The notes beneath the pieces were generated by a model. It ran no database searches, was not told the DNA's origin, and saw only the letters and a list, made by a program, of their open reading frames with translations. From positions 17,549,376-17,613,375 of the forward strand of contig OY726571.1 in assembly GCA_963383645.1 (NCBI GenBank): a DNA stretch of 64,000 bases, written 5' to 3'. A program made the translations under genes and the position numbers. Within the stretch, counting starts at the first letter, position 1, and every line of letters begins with the position of its first letter. Shown piece after piece: positions 34,660-48,136 of this stretch. The DNA comes from Muscardinus avellanarius (taxonomy: Eukaryota; Chordata; Mammalia; Rodentia; Gliridae).

Positions 34660-36016
34660 ATACACGGTGATTCTGAATTAAAGGCACTGCATGCATATTC
34701 TCAACAATAATGAAAACAAATTACAAATTTTACAAAACAAATCACCCCAACCTCTGCAAGTAATAAAAATTGAAGTAAATATTGTAGAGAAGAAACAAAA
34801 TATTCACAATAAAATGGAAGCCTCTCTTGGCCTGGCACCGAAGCCCGCTGCTTCTGTAGACAAAAGTTACTCATTTGAAAAAGAAAAATTTGCAGTTAAT
34901 GCCATCTGATTATTCATCACTGAAAAAGATTGTGTCAAATGCTCTATAGTTGCCAAAGAGATTCTGAGGCTCTGACTTTTTACTGACATGAAAAAAGTAA
35001 TTTATTCATAAGCAGCTTTAAACAAAGACCTACCTGATTTGTAAGTTCAAACTGACCTGACCAGTTTACTGATTGTAATCCAACTTCACATGTCTTACAG
35101 TGCCCTTTTAAAGAATATTCTTCTAAAACTCTCGCTGAAACATCACCAGCAATATCATTTTCTGATAAATTAAAACGATTCCCATAGGGAAAAACTAGAG
35201 CTCAATTCATTTTCATTTCCAATTTTATGTGATTTATTTTTGCATGCTTTTTGTATTTTGGACTGTTTTTCTATATTATTCAGCTCAAGTTGGACCTCAA
35301 GAGTCTTCTTAAGCCATATTTCTATTGTTTTGAGTGAATTTAAGAGCTAAATATCAACTTCAAATATCTGCTAAAATAAAAAATAATGTGAGTCATTAAA
35401 GAATTAAGCAATTCTTCAATTGATATACTTCACACAAATTACATTTGCTGAGTTATAAATGAGAAAACACAGTAATAAAAACATAGTAATGAAAACATAA
35501 ACATGCTTTCCCCAACAGTATAATTGTATAGAGGGAATGGTGTTAATGCTATAATAAAGTTACTCTGTAAAATATTCATAATTTTGATGCATTTTTACCT
35601 GATGGGAAATTAGGGCTTGGGAATTCAGTAAATTCTATAAAATCATTGTTGATCCACCTTGGTGCCTGACACCCAGCGAGAGGAACAAGCAGAATTCATA
35701 GATTTTAAAGCCGTTTCAGCATCTTGTCTGCGTACAATCTAATCAGCATATGTTGAACTTTTCACAGTTAGGATCTGAATAAACTTATATTTCCGCATAA
35801 TTTTTTGCCTTTCTATGAACAGAAGACCACAAAATGGTATGTAGCAAATTGATTTTTTTTTCCTTTGTGGTAAGTGTTTATATTTACAGTCCCTGGTCTT
35901 AATGTCTGAGCTTTAAAAAAAAGCAGCCTCTTTTGTTTAGGTCTCTTGTATATTAAAATAATCTTTATTTCTCCTTATTCCTTCCCTTGCCAAAGTTTCT
36001 TTGCTCTGATAGAATG
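34660..36016. other. AT-rich intron, no recognised feature
   Basis: A 72-codon open stretch (34691-34909, plus) beside the DNA-transposon remnant is lysine- and asparagine-rich, as expected of AT-rich DNA. I do not call it a gene. Confidence 0.45.
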
Positions 36017-36028
36017 ATATTTATTTCT

Positions 36029-36214
36029 GCCGGGTGTGGTGGTGCACGCTTGTAATCCCTGCACTTGGGAGGGTGAGACAGGAGGGTCATATAGGTTTGA
36101 AGCCAGCCTCAGCTACTTAGTGAGGCTCTCAGTAACTTTGTTTCCAAATAAAATATAAAAAAGGTCTGGAAGTATAGCCCAGAGGTAGAAAGCCCCCAGT
36201 ACCACCAAAAAATT
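36029..36214 (+). mobile_element. SINE, intermediate subfamily, with target-site duplication
   Basis: GCCGGGTGTGGTGGTGCACG to CCCCCAGTACCACC. The 12-bp duplication ATATTTATTTCT is at 36017-36028 and 36215-36226. Confidence 0.92.
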
Positions 36215-36764
36215 ATATTTATTTCTGCATAATTAAAAAATAATGCATCATTTAAAATGTCTTGATGAGGGCTGTAATGTTTATATAACTTTGGAAATGT
36301 TTAAATTCATTCATTAATTTTATTCATCATATTTTCTTAGTTCTTGTTATATGCAAAGGAAATTAAAGAACATATTCTGCGTGAAGGGTAAACTGAAGAG
36401 AGAAGAGTACTTAGCGGCAGGGATCTTGTTTGGATAACTTCTCCAATCATCTGGATCATAGCAACCTAGACCGGCATGGTGCCATCGAAGCAGAGACAGG
36501 ACTTCCACAGGGTCTATGGAAGTATCCGAGGACTTTCTTGGTTTTCATGACCAGCTGTGGTAGCCAAGCACTTTTGCAATAGTATTTGACTCCTTCAGGC
36601 CACCATCCTTGAACTCTTCAGACATCATCTCAAGCACTGGCTTTCCAACTCCCATCTTCTCCCCTTCTTTTGCTCTTTAATTTTCTGACATATCTTCCTA
36701 AAGGCATCCCTTCACTTAACACTTCCATTGATGCTATGTACCTATAGGAAATTATCAATGCCAA

Positions 36765-36895
36765 TCTCAATATCAGGTATGGGGAAGAGGAGGGAGTGAG
36801 GAGGGAGCTGGGTGGAGGCTCACCAAGTGCTGTGTGCGTGTGTGTTCCTTTGAACTGCATTATGATGTGCGACTACAACGCACTTAGATAAATAA
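36765..36895 (+). mobile_element. Possible L1 3'-end fragment
   Basis: GGGGAAGAGGAGGGAGTGAG then GTGCTGTGTGCGTGTGTG and GAACTGCATTATGATGTG resembles the L1 tail at 17420. Confidence 0.5.
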
Positions 36896-36899
36896 GGAA

Positions 36900-38695
36900 G
36901 ACATCCCTTTACTTTCGTATCTAGCTTTGATCCATACCTTTCTTCAACGAAATAATCTTTCGGCTTAGTAATTATGGAGAGCAACTTGTTTGTTTCAGCT
37001 TAATTGGAGTGTTTATTGTTCAAAACCAATCATCATGTTTCATACGTTGGTACTCATTTCTTAGAACTCACTTTGCTAAGCCAAAAAGTTATTGGCAGTG
37101 TTTTGGACAGGAGCCATACAAATGATTTAATAAAGCAGTGGTAAAAATTTAGTGCACAAATATATGAGTAGACAGAATTTTTGTCTCTCTCTTTGACTCT
37201 TGTCTGTCTCTCTCAACATAGCATAGTATGAGAGGATAGGAGAATAGAGAAAGTCTCATTTTTAATTTTAATTTCATTTTACTATTAGCAGGAAAACACA
37301 AGCTTGTTCATGGGCAGATGCAAAGGTGCCACAGAGAATTAGAAATTTAAAAACAGTCAAGAGAATACTCAGTGGTAAGATGAAGGACATCAAGAGTTCA
37401 AGGAAGTGTAGAGAAAGAAATTATGGTAGAAGAATATCTTTGGACAAGAAGAAAAAGGACACAGGCACCTGATTTTGAGAATGAATGGTAGAGGAAAAAT
37501 GATAGTAGAGATGAGAAGGTGGTAGATCCAGAAGAAATTGCAGTAGCTGGGCATGCATAGTCTAAGTTTTCTGTGATTTAGAAGACAACACGTTAGCTAA
37601 GCAGTGGGGGGAAGGAACAGGGTTAAGGTCTTATCAAGGCTGTAGATAATTAGAAAAAGGAGCTTGGAGAATTGATGGAAAATTAACCAAGCATGAATAT
37701 AAGAATTGTGGAGCAACCTTGAGGTCCCTGGTGAGATTAGACAGCACAAATTTATAGTAAATGCTTTTAACATTGCATCGTGACTTGGCCGAGTTCAGCA
37801 TAGAGCAGTCTTACAGGTAGTAGTATATTCTAATTGTCCTAAGATCCCTAGGTCTGACATAGGAAGGACACAAGAGAAAGGGTTCTGGCGCATCATAGAC
37901 GAGAGTCTGGGGCCACTGGGTGTAGGGCCTGAACTCTGCGTAGGGGAGGCAAGTGGAACCATATCGTAGGGACTTGAGGGGCTGAATGTCAGCTTGTGAA
38001 AGACTTATGTAGAGAGTGGAAGTGTGTTGGCTGTGTAAATGGAGGATATTCATATTCCTCATGGATGTGTTCATATCCTTTGTGTTGTGTTTTTTTCATT
38101 GCTATAGAAAAAATATCATATAGAATTATTTGGCACTTGAGGTTCAAAAGTAAGTCAAATTCTGCTTCACATCCTTGCTTTTTGCCCCAGGCAACAGGAA
38201 AACCTTTCAGTTTACCCGTATGTAAAATAAGGCTAAAAGCACCTTATAGTGTATCATGCAGATGAAAGGAGACAAGAGTGTGGCCCCTGGCTCATGGTAA
38301 GCAATTCACTATTTGCTCATTTTATTTTACTTATTTACTTGAAGCATATACAATTGTAATTGGCTGAACTGCTAATTTCATTGTGGCTAGATATGAGATC
38401 ATAGGACTACTACTGTGATTCTTACTGATTTGATTTATATATAGCATTGCTTTCAGGGCACTGGGTCTGAATAATTTTAGAAGTTGGTTAGTGGGTTGTA
38501 GCACAATGCTCCTCAGGCTGATATCATGGATTTTGACTCCATATGAGCAGGTTAATAATTGACATATTTGCGTTTCCAGGTCAGTCACATCATGGACACA
38601 TCTCAAAGAAAGCTAGGCCTAAAGAGGATATTTGTGTTTGTGTGGGGTAAATTTGAGATTGAATTCGGTTTCACTCTTTTCTATGAATCTTGTAC
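36900..38695. other. Intron, no recognised feature
   Basis: Possible old repeat traces near 37500-37800. No supported coding sequence. Confidence 0.4.
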
Positions 38696-38697
38696 AA

Positions 38698-38915
38698 TTT
38701 TTTTTTTTTTTTTGTGGGTCTGGGGATAGAACCCAGGGGCATTTGACCTCCGAGCCACATCCCCTGCCCTATTTTTTTATTCTTTATTTTGAAACAGGGT
38801 CTCACTAAGTTGCGGAGATCCTCACTAAGTAGCTGAGGCTGTCCGTGAACCATGATCCTCCGGTCTCAGCCTCCCAAATGCTGGGATTACAAGCATGCAC
38901 CATCACACCCTGCTT
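38698..38915 (-). mobile_element. B1-dID type SINE
   Basis: T(15) then GGGTCTGGGGATAGAACCC to CATGCACCATCACACCCTGC. TTGTACAA occurs on both flanks. Confidence 0.9.
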
Positions 38916-39098
38916 TGTACAAGTTTTTAAGAGCTAGTTGTCTCATTGATAAAATTTTATGTGGCTCTTATGAGGCCCAAACAAAGTATCTGAGAAAATA
39001 TTGCTAAGCATAAACACTTCAAAAGTAAGATATTATTACCATACATAAATAGTAAAATCAACAGAAAGTATTGCTAGGCATTATAAATGGGAGGTAGT

Positions 39099-39527
39099 TG
39101 TTATGGTTTGGATCTGGAAAGTTCCTCAAAAGTTCATGTGTTGAAAGCCTGGTTCCCAGTGAAGTTCAGAGGTGGGACGTCCACGCAGTGATGGGGCCTG
39201 AGGTCTGATCTCACCAGGTGACTAACCCATTGATAGCCAGATAAACTACTGAGAAGTGGGACCTAGAAGAATCAAGCAGGTCACTGGGAGAATGGCCTGG
39301 AAGGATTTATCTTCTCTCTGGCCCCTTCCTTGCACTTTCTCTGCTTTTCAGCTGCCTTGAGCTGAGAGGCGTACCTCCCACATGGCCTCTCTGTCATGAT
39401 ATTTTTGCCTTAGAGCCAGGTGACCACGGACCAAATCTTCTGAAAACGTGAGCCCCCAAATTCTCTCTTCTTCTGACGTGTTCTTGTCAGGTATTTTGTT
39501 CACAGTGGTGAAATGCCGACTAACACA
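39099..39527 (+). mobile_element. MaLR-type LTR (about 430 bp)
   Basis: Begins TGTTATGGTTTGGATCTGG, then CAAAAGTTCATGTGTTGAAA and GATGGGGCCTGAGGTCTG, and ends GCCGACTAACACA. The start and internal order are those of ERVL-MaLR LTRs (MST/MLT1 style). No coding part. Confidence 0.75.
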
Positions 39528-39770
39528 GCACCACATGATTTTATCCAAGCAACTTGATTTTCTGTATCTCTATTTCAGTTTACAGGACTCCATTAAGTTT
39601 CACCTTAAAGGAACACGATTTAAGAAAGGGAGTAATTTCCTCCATCTTTCTTACTTACTGATGCTACTTTTTCCACTAAGATACCCAGACTGTCCTATAG
39701 TCAAGCCTAAGGACTTTTGCTAGTTATTTTTCTTAACAACTTTTGTTTTATGGACTAAACCTTCTCTTAT

Positions 39771-40192
39771 GGTTGGGTATAGAATGTTCCCTGAAGCGCT
39801 CATGTATTACTGCTCAAAGTTGATATAACCGAGTCAGGAGGGTTTTAATTTCATCCATGAAAAATCTATTATGATGCATTTACTGGATGGTAACCTAGGT
39901 GGGAAAGGGGTATCTGGAGGAGGTGAGGCTCTGGGCATGTGGCTTCAGGGACTGTTTTTGTGTCTTTGATTCTTCTTGCTCGCCTTTGATTCTGGGCTCC
40001 AGGATGTGAGAGCAGAGCTTTGCTCTCCCTCTTCCAGGTTCTTGCTGCTCTGCTCTGAGCTCTGCAGGCCCTGCCTGATATTGACTGAACTCTGAGCTCT
40101 CCAAGAACTGTGAGCAAATAAACCTACCTTCCTCTAAATTGTGTGGTTGTCAGGTATTTTGGGTTATGGGAGTGTGAATGTTGACTGAGATA
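39771..40192 (+). mobile_element. Second MaLR-like LTR
   Basis: CTCATGTATTACTGCTCAAA, GATGGTAACCTAGGTGGG, CAGGATGTGAGAGCAGAGC, GCAAATAAACCTACC (AATAAA signal) and TGTTGACTGAGATA. It shares the GTAACCTAGG and ATG(T/C)GAGAGCAGAGC blocks with the LTR at 51772. Confidence 0.7.
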
Positions 40193-40998
40193 CCCTCCTT
40201 CTGGAAACTTCCCCTTTTCTGGCTTATGTGACAAGTGCTCTTGTATTACAATCCTTAAAGTGGAATTAGAGGGCATATAAAATGCTCATAGCAATTATAA
40301 TAGTGACTACTTGATCAAAGATGTTAGGATTCTGGGGCCTGGGAGAGTGAGAGATGATATAAAATTCAGTATGTCCAAATTCATGGCTATGGCCCCTCAA
40401 CAAAATTATAGATCAAAGGGTCATACTTTTTAAAGTATGAATGTAATAATTTTGGAGCAAATAAAAAAAATTGCTAATAACACCTAGCATCTCTGAGGAG
40501 AAAAAGGCAGGGAAACGGAAGTTATATAACATCTGTTTTTAAATATGGAAAAGTCTATTGTATGAAAGAGCAAGTCTTCTCTGTTTCACAACTAGAACCA
40601 AAGAATAGAAGTTAAAGGGAACAAATTTCCATAATGTATAAAGCAATGAAAATACACAGATCTTTCCAGTGATGGAACAAGCTGTTCCAGGAGAGGATGA
40701 ATTTTTCACCAATGAATGTATTCTTGCATAGGTAAGGTGGCTCTTGCCCATGGCAGATACATGCTAAATGAAACCTAGCAGAGGTAAGCCACACAACTCC
40801 AAATTTGTTTTCCAATGTGGTCATTCCACTATTTTTACTTTCTCATGGACTTATCTGCTCTTGTTTTTAATTCTTCATGAGCACTTTTTCTCTGCATATC
40901 CTGGGAGTTTATTAATTGAACTTTTAATTTTTCCTCTCTATACTGACTACTCCAGCAAGGCAATCAAGGCCCACATCTTAAAGTACTGCTCTTAGACT

Positions 40999-41005
<7 letters not shown>

Positions 41006-41039
<34 letters not shown>

Positions 41040-41243
41040 TTTTTGCGGGCCTGGGAATGGAACCCAGGGGCATTCGACCTCCGAGCTACACCTCTTACTC
41101 TATTTTTTATTCTTTATTTTGAAACTGGGTCTCACTGAGTTGCAGAGAGCCTCACTAAGTAGCTGAGGCTGTTTGTGAATCGTGATCCTCTGGTCTCAGC
41201 CTCCCGAATGCTGGGATTACGAGCGTGCGCCACCACGCCCGGT
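41006..41243 (-). mobile_element. SINE with (ATTT)n tail
   Basis: (ATTT)n at 41006-41041, GGGCCTGGGAATGGAACCC to GCGCCACCACGCCCGG. Flanks TTAGACTTGTGATTT and TTAGGCTTGTGATTT are a near-perfect target duplication (one mismatch). Confidence 0.92.
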
Positions 41244-41517
41244 TTAGGCTTGTGATTTTAAATCACCTCCTTCAAAACTTTTGACTCTCCCATAGCAAGA
41301 AACTGAAGCGAGATCTCCAACTTCGATGAGGTGGTATCCCCAGTGGTATACTTATATTTCCTATATCTAATCATCTCCAAGAATGCTTTTCTTGAAGATC
41401 CTATTTCATAAGTGTCCCACTGTTTCAGGATAAATGGCTTGCCTTTGTTTTTGAACCTTCCATGAACTTCAGACTCTATATATTCAAATTGTCACCAATA
41501 AACCAATATTTTTCTTT

Positions 41518-41520
<3 letters not shown>

Positions 41521-41567
<47 letters not shown>

Positions 41568-41819
41568 ATATACGCATGTGTGTGTGTATGTCAGTGTGTC
41601 TGTGTGTCTGTGTGGTACTGGGGACTAAACCTGAGGGCATTCTACCTCAGAGGTACTCTCTCAGACCATTTTATTTTTTGTTTTAAAATATGATTTAAAA
41701 GATTCTCCCTAGTTTGCTGAGAATCTTGCTACATTGCTAAGACTGGTCTGAAATCGGCAATCCTCCAATCTCACCTTCCCAAGTACCGAGATTACAGGCA
41801 TGTACTACCATGTCCAACT
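41521..41819 (-). mobile_element. Antisense SINE with long (TG)n tail
   Basis: (TG)n at 41523-41566 and TG-rich to 41614, then GGTACTGGGGACTAAACCTG to GTACTACCATGTCCAACTT. Diverged. Confidence 0.82.
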
Positions 41820-41884
41820 TCCCTTAGTGTTTTTAATATCTCCTTCTTTTTTTTAATACCCAACCTCCATGTTTTGTTTGTTTG

Positions 41885-42095
41885 CTTATGTGTGGTACTG
41901 GGAATTGAACCAAGGGTTATTCTACATCTGAGCTACATCCTCAGCTATATTATTTATTTATTTATTTAATTTTGAATTTTGAAACAGTGCCTCACTAAGT
42001 TATTTGAGGGCCTTGCCAAATTGCTGGGGCTCTCCTTGAATCTGTCCTTGATTCTTCAAATATTGAAGATTATAACATGCACCACCATGTCAGCT
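41885..42095 (-). mobile_element. B1-dID type SINE, diverged
   Basis: GGTACTGGGAATTGAACCAA to GCACCACCATGTCAGCTC. Confidence 0.8.
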
Positions 42096-42584
42096 CTCTG
42101 GTAGTTTTGAATAGTCAATAAACACACAAATGGTCTTGAAGACTGCTCCCTCCATGAATAAGGCATTCTTGAAACATACAGTTACTCAGAGCCTCTTATC
42201 AAAATATCTCCACTCTTCAATGTCTCTGTCAACAATAAAATAAAATGCAGATAGCCTTACCTGGTTTTTATATGATCTTTCATAATTCGGATTTACCTTA
42301 TCTATTCTACCACACTGCCTACCAGTCCCTGACATGCTCTCATAGTAGCACGGCACAGAGTTAATAGCTGATCAGCTGTGGGTTTGGCCACAACTAAGTT
42401 CCTGCTGTGCCAAGATCTTGATCCTCCTCAGCCCAGGAGGCAGCGTCGAGGTCTTGGGTGTGTTGTCTATTCACTGCAGTTGACTCGCATGTGCTGCAGT
42501 GTGAAAATGTTGGGAAACACCGGTGTGATTGTTGGACATACCATCCACATTAGGTTTATAGATCTTCATACCTTATGTATGTTA

Positions 42585-42655
42585 AATGACTTCTCTCTTG
42601 TGTTTTTACTTCCTCAACAATAAAATGGGAGAATAGTTGTCTATTTCATAGGTAG
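42585..42655 (+). mobile_element. MIR-like core
   Basis: TTACTTCCTCAACAATAAAA then TGGGAGAATAGTTGTCT fits the MIR core; ends not defined. Confidence 0.45.
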
Positions 42656-44750
42656 CCAATAAATATTTCACACCTATTTCACATGTATAATATAGATATT
42701 TCCTAGATAACCAATAAAGGTTAAGCAATCTTTTTTTTTTCAATTAATGGTCAGATAGTTATTTTCTCATTTTTATCAATTCACTATATTAATGTCTATC
42801 TCTGGGAATTTTCCCCCAAATGATCTCATATCTATGATCCTTTACCTTTCTTGATAACATCTTATCTAAATTTAGGAATCATTTAAAGTTGAGATTCATC
42901 TGAATCTATGACCTACACCCTAAGGTGAAGCGGCCTCCCCTTTCCCTGCCTGCCTGCTCACTCCTTTTCTCGAGCGTTGCACTTAAAGTCTGTACCACCC
43001 AGATCCAGTCTTTGCAGTTTGGTAATGGCAAATAATACCAGGTTGTGGTGCTATTAGGTGGATAAATTCATGATTATTCATTGTGGGCCTCCAGATCTCT
43101 TTCTGTATTCATAATGATAGTAAGATTACTATAAGTGATGGGACTGTTGAAAAATCAGGGTAAAGATGACTAATCACTAGCCCACAGATGGACCAGGGAT
43201 GCGATATTTTAAGATTCTGAAGACATAGACGTGTACAGAGCATAGACAAAAGAGGTGGCTTATCGAGATGATTTAGTAATTCTCAAAAGTGGTTACCGAC
43301 GGCCGTTTTGTTTATGTTTCAGGAAATTCACTTATAGTGAAAGTGACTTATGTGTAGCCCTTTCCCATACTATGCACTTTTTAATTTACATTTGAGGAAC
43401 TAAACTTAGGTGTGCCAATTTTATATACTATCTGGGCAGCAGAGGAAGTCAAGCAAAGTGATTTGCAGTAGAAAGGAGAAGTAACTCTTAATACACAGAG
43501 AAGATGAAAAATATTTAATATCATTCTTATTAACAGCTATTTTCAGCTCCTCTTATTTACATGGAGCCAGCATATATTTCTTGAATTAAAGCAAAATGTG
43601 TTCATAGGCCAGATTTCCAAGATTTCCTTTTCAGATATAAAGAAAAATCTTCTAAGCTACTATTCCCCTTAATATTTAAAATATCTCAAAAATGGAGTTT
43701 ACAATACATTTATGATTGGAGAGTAAAATATTTTATATTTTTATAAATATAAATTTATATATGTATTTTTTAATCATATAGCTGGCCATTCTGAATGTAC
43801 CATTTTTAAAATATCTACAGATAAGTGACAGTTCTTCCTACATAAGTGATTTTTTTAGAACCTGTTTTGTTTTCTCAAAGGGACATTTTTAACTCATAAA
43901 GCTGCTATGTAGCATGACTTCCTGAGTGTGACTCTATGCCCTAATTTGTCACCACCAACTCGGTCAAAGTCTCAGACCATCTGCACAAAGCTATAGGGAA
44001 CGATCAACAACAAAGCCAAGGACATAGCAATGTTCCCGGCTCCTGACTCAATTCCTGGAGCCAATCCAGAGTCCACACTAATCAGCAGCATTTTCTTCCC
44101 ACCAGATATGTCACTAATGGGAAACAGTGGAGAAGATAATGATCACCGTGCTGTGACAGTAATGGAAGCAGAGGAAGCCAAGTCTTCTTTGAATTTGTAG
44201 CCATCCAGTCCTGCAATGCATGGGGAGGGTCCATTGGTATTTTTCTTTCTGGGTCCCTAACCTTGGGAGATAGTGTGATGTCATTCATTCTAGGAGTTTA
44301 AATCTATTTGGGCTCCAGGACTCTCACTAAGACTTTTTTTCTCATCTAGCCTAGTGGCTCATGCTCACAGCGAGCTACCCCTCTTTGGGGACTTTTATAG
44401 GCCTCTGTATGGCTCATGGAGCACTTAGATTTCCCTGCTCCTGCAGTCCCCAGCTGTAGACTAGATCTTGCTAACTTTAGGGTTTGTCACAACTGTCCAA
44501 ATCAAGGAAAGATCAGAGCTGAACTGCACTTTTATGATAACACCTGCTTTATACATATTCTGTTAGGGAGATCAGAACACAGTCTACTTCCAGGTAAAGA
44601 AGATAGTTTTTAGATCCTTTCTCATCATTTGGGTGACATTTAGATGAGTACATTGTTAATATCAAATGAATATCCCGATGCCATGATTTTCTCTACATTT
44701 TCATACATGTCATATACATTCCTTTTATATCAGCTTTAAGATCTTTTTGG
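42656..44750. other. Intron, no recognised feature
   Basis: No repeat of known type and no coding signal. AT-rich around 43680-43780. Confidence 0.45.
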
Positions 44751-44751
44751 A

Positions 44752-44968
44752 GCCAGGCACAGTGGTGTGAACCTGTCGTCATGATATTTGGGAGGCTGAG
44801 ACAAGAGGATCACGGGTTCCAAACCAGCCTCAGCACTTTAGCAAGACCCCTCAGTAACTTAGTGAGACCATGGTTCAAAATAAAAAAATAAGAATGGCTG
44901 GGGGGTGTAGCTTGGAGGGAGAATGCCCCTGGGCTTAATCCCCAGTGCCACAAGAAGAAAAATAAAAG
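44752..44968 (+). mobile_element. B1-dID type SINE
   Basis: AGCCAGGCACAGTGGTGTGA to GGGGGTGTAGCTTGGAGGG and CCCCAGTGCCAC. Confidence 0.85.
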
Positions 44969-45146
44969 GTATTTTTGGGTTTGTTTGTAAGACTAAAAAA
45001 TTAAACTAGAAATATTTCTAAGCAGTTATTCTGTATGTTATTAGGCTGATTTTTATTACATGTGTGTATTGATATAAAAAGGGAAGACTAAAGAACAGAT
45101 ATTATAAACTCACTTGGCTTTACTATGTAGGCATAACCTATACATA

Positions 45147-45156
<10 letters not shown>

Positions 45157-45204
<48 letters not shown>
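45157..45204. repeat. (AT)n microsatellite
   Basis: About 24 AT units, preceded by TACATATACATATA. Confidence 0.97.
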
Positions 45205-45207
<3 letters not shown>

Positions 45208-46141
45208 GATGCAGAAGGCTTTTTACATACATAACACCAGAGCTATAATAAAAATTATTCAGTTATAAATTTTTGGTTTCTTTCTTTCCTGCGTGTGAGA
45301 GTAATTCTTAATTCAAACTGATTTTGTGATAGCTTTCTCTTTGTTATTGCTAAGTGTTAAAATTCTTATAAGCTCCTTCTCGACCATGACTTCCTTCCAA
45401 TTCCGTCCATCCATTAATCTTACCTGGCTGAGCATTACATCAAAGGCAGGCTCACATGGCCATGGATAATTGACAAAGCAAGCACTTTATTTACAGATAA
45501 CCAAGAATGCTTTGACTTAGAAATACTCCTCTGCATATGAATTCTTTGACGAAGGCAAGTAAGTGACATGGCAAAGTACTGATGTTTTAAAGAACTTCCA
45601 GGAGCTTTGAGTGAAGAATGCTTGGTATTCATTCACTAAGGCATTCATTCATTCAGGCATTCTCTCAGCAAATAATTTGCTGCATATGCACTGCATGCAA
45701 GGTTTTACAAGGTGCTGTGATAAATAAGAAGATGTGTAAGTTCTAGTGCTTGCCCTTTAAAAAGCTAACACTGTGATAATTCATACATTAGACAATTGTA
45801 CGGTCAGAATGTAAGTTACATTGGGATATGCACATGCCAAGTGCTGCTGTGTGCAAGTGAGAGAAAGGCTGTTGGAAGGGCAGGGTCATTGAGGTCTGAT
45901 GAAAATATGAATTGGGGTTGAAGCCTGGGTAGAATTTTGGCTGATGGAGGTGGATGTTAGTAGGATACTCTATGCACAGAAGATATTTTCAGTGAATCCT
46001 TGTAATTAGGATTGATCAGCTGAGTTCAAGTAGGTGGACAATTCAAAAGGAACATGAATATTTGGGTAGGATTGTAGGAGCATATCATGCCAATAAATAA
46101 GGTAAGATTATAGAGAGCCTGTCTTGCCTTCACTCAGAATC

Positions 46142-46143
<2 letters not shown>

Positions 46144-46194
<51 letters not shown>

Positions 46195-46250
46195 ACGCTA
46201 TACACACACGTTCATATACATGCACGTGCATGCGCATTCACACACACACA
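46144..46250. repeat. (CA)n microsatellite and CA-rich tail
   Basis: About 22 clean CA units (46144-46189), then degenerate CACACG and CATGCA repeats. Transcribed as UG repeat in MARCHF1 pre-mRNA. Confidence 0.95.
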
Positions 46251-46299
46251 CTATTAACTGTTGTCAGTTGGAATACTGAAGAATTTCAGTAAATATATA

Positions 46300-46505
46300 T
46301 ACTTTTTGTGGTAGTAGGGGTGGAACCCAGGGGACTTCTATCTCTGGGTTATATCCCCAGTCCTATTTTATATTTATTTGGAAACAGGGTCTCACTAAAT
46401 TGCTGAGAGCCTCACTAAGTTGCTGAGGCTGTCCTTGAATCTGTGATCCTCCTGTCTCAGCCTTTTGAGTACTAGGATTACAGGCTTACAATACCATGAT
46501 CAGCT
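46300..46505 (-). mobile_element. B1-dID type SINE
   Basis: GGTAGTAGGGGTGGAACCCA to ATACCATGATCAGCTT. Confidence 0.83.
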
Positions 46506-46915
46506 TCCAGTAAATAACTGAAGAAATTAAGATTACATTGAAAAATGGGGCTTAAATAGACATTTTTCCAAAGACATACAAATGGCAAATAGTTTAAAGG
46601 TATGCGTGAATATGTCAGTATTATATATTTACATATGTATACATATATATTAATTTATATATGTTTATATATATATGTGTATATGTGTGTAGACATACAT
46701 ATACACATACATGTATACACATATATATAGTGTACCAACTAATTAACAAAAATAAAAATCAGAAAAAGCAACATATGTCATTTCCTTTTGCTTCTGCCAT
46801 GCACAATCTTGCATTAATATCTTTTCCCTTATTCTCTCAAGCACTCTATAGTTACCCCATTGAAGCATGAACACACTATTACAATTGCCTGGCTTCTTAT
46901 CTGTACTCTTTACTT

Positions 46916-47247
46916 CAGTGGTTCTCAAACTTTACCAGGCATCAGGTTCACATAGAGGTTATTTGAAACCTAGATGGCCAGATCCAATTCCCAAAGGTTC
47001 TGACTCAATAGTCTGGGCTGGGGCTTAATAATGTGCATGTTTAACAATTTCTCCAGAAATTTTGATACTATAGAGTCAGAAGCTCTCTTTTTATTTAAGC
47101 CTCTTTCTTTCATAGTTTTATTTGAAAGTAAATCGTATTTCTCTATACCAACTTGAAAATACGAGGGTTTCATTCAAGATGAAAGATCTTAAAAGTAACT
47201 GTGTTTTCTATTTCCACCAATAATGTTGTTCACTTTCAGAACCACTG
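46916..47247. mobile_element. MER5-type hAT transposon with extra central sequence
   Basis: Ends are inverted repeats: CAGTGGTTCTCAAAC at the left and AGAACCACTG at the right. Inside, CAGGCATCAGGTTCAC, GATCCAATTCCCAAAGGTTC and GGGGCTTAATAATGTGCATG follow the MER5A pattern. The middle-right part (about 47070-47215) does not match and makes it longer than usual. Confidence 0.75.
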
Positions 47248-47373
47248 TTCTAAATTTTAGATGGCTTTCCAGGAGCTGAGAAGAAATAATTTTCACCAGT
47301 TGCACACCCTCAGACTCCATTCTGGTGTGCCTAGATTTTATAAAGACTTCTTGCCCCCAAGTTTTTGGTCTGT

Positions 47374-47470
47374 CTAGTATCTATCTATCTATTATCTATC
47401 TAATATCTCTATCTATCTATCTATCTATCTATCATCTATCAATCATATATCACCTATCATCTATTTACCT
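47374..47470. repeat. (TCTA)n microsatellite
   Basis: Interrupted TCTA units, longest clean run near 47408-47434, then TCATCTATC variants. Confidence 0.92.
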
Positions 47471-47874
47471 ATCATAATCGTCATTATTAAGATCATTATA
47501 ATCTATCATTATCATTTATTATTACTATTAATCTATTGCCATTAAGAATCCACACATGCTGAGACCTCACTTCCAGAGGGATCTGAAAAAAAATGTAGAT
47601 ATTTTCTCAGATGGGTCTAACATGTGGCTCAAGTTGGAGAGCTCTGGGCACAATGATCTCTTCATGACTTCCCTTTCTATTTCCAACTGGTGGAATCTTG
47701 AGGATTTGGAATGCTGACTAGAGGCAAGATGCCTGGGATATTTGATGCCTGAGACATTTCATTGGTGGGACATTTTGGCAGTGCATAAAGCTTATATTTC
47801 ACTTTTTTTTTTGGCTATGTCCTCTTTTATTTTCTCTGCTGTCACTATCTTGGAGTGTGGCAAACATTTTAATC

Positions 47875-47980
47875 TTGTGACATATTAAGAGAGTTGTTGA
47901 CCTACCTTAGACCCAAGAGTTTCAAAATAAAGACAACAGAATTTTTTAAGGCGAGAATCAGAAGGGCCAGGTAAGAGCAA
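47875..47980. repeat. 106-bp local duplicate, copy 1
   Basis: From TTGTGACATATTAAGAGAG to CAGGTAAGAGCAA. The second copy is at 49172-49277, same length, six differences by my reading. Confidence 0.92.
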
Positions 47981-48064
47981 GACAGTGAATATTGGGTTAT
48001 CTGTTGTTGGACAGCCTTGAGGGAAAGAAGGATGTTCTCAGAATAACATCTTAAATTATCTCCA

Positions 48065-48136
48065 AGGGATTGGGATTGTGTTTTAGTGTAAGAGTATGTG
48101 CTTAGCAAGTGTGAGGCCCTGGATTCAATCCCTAGT

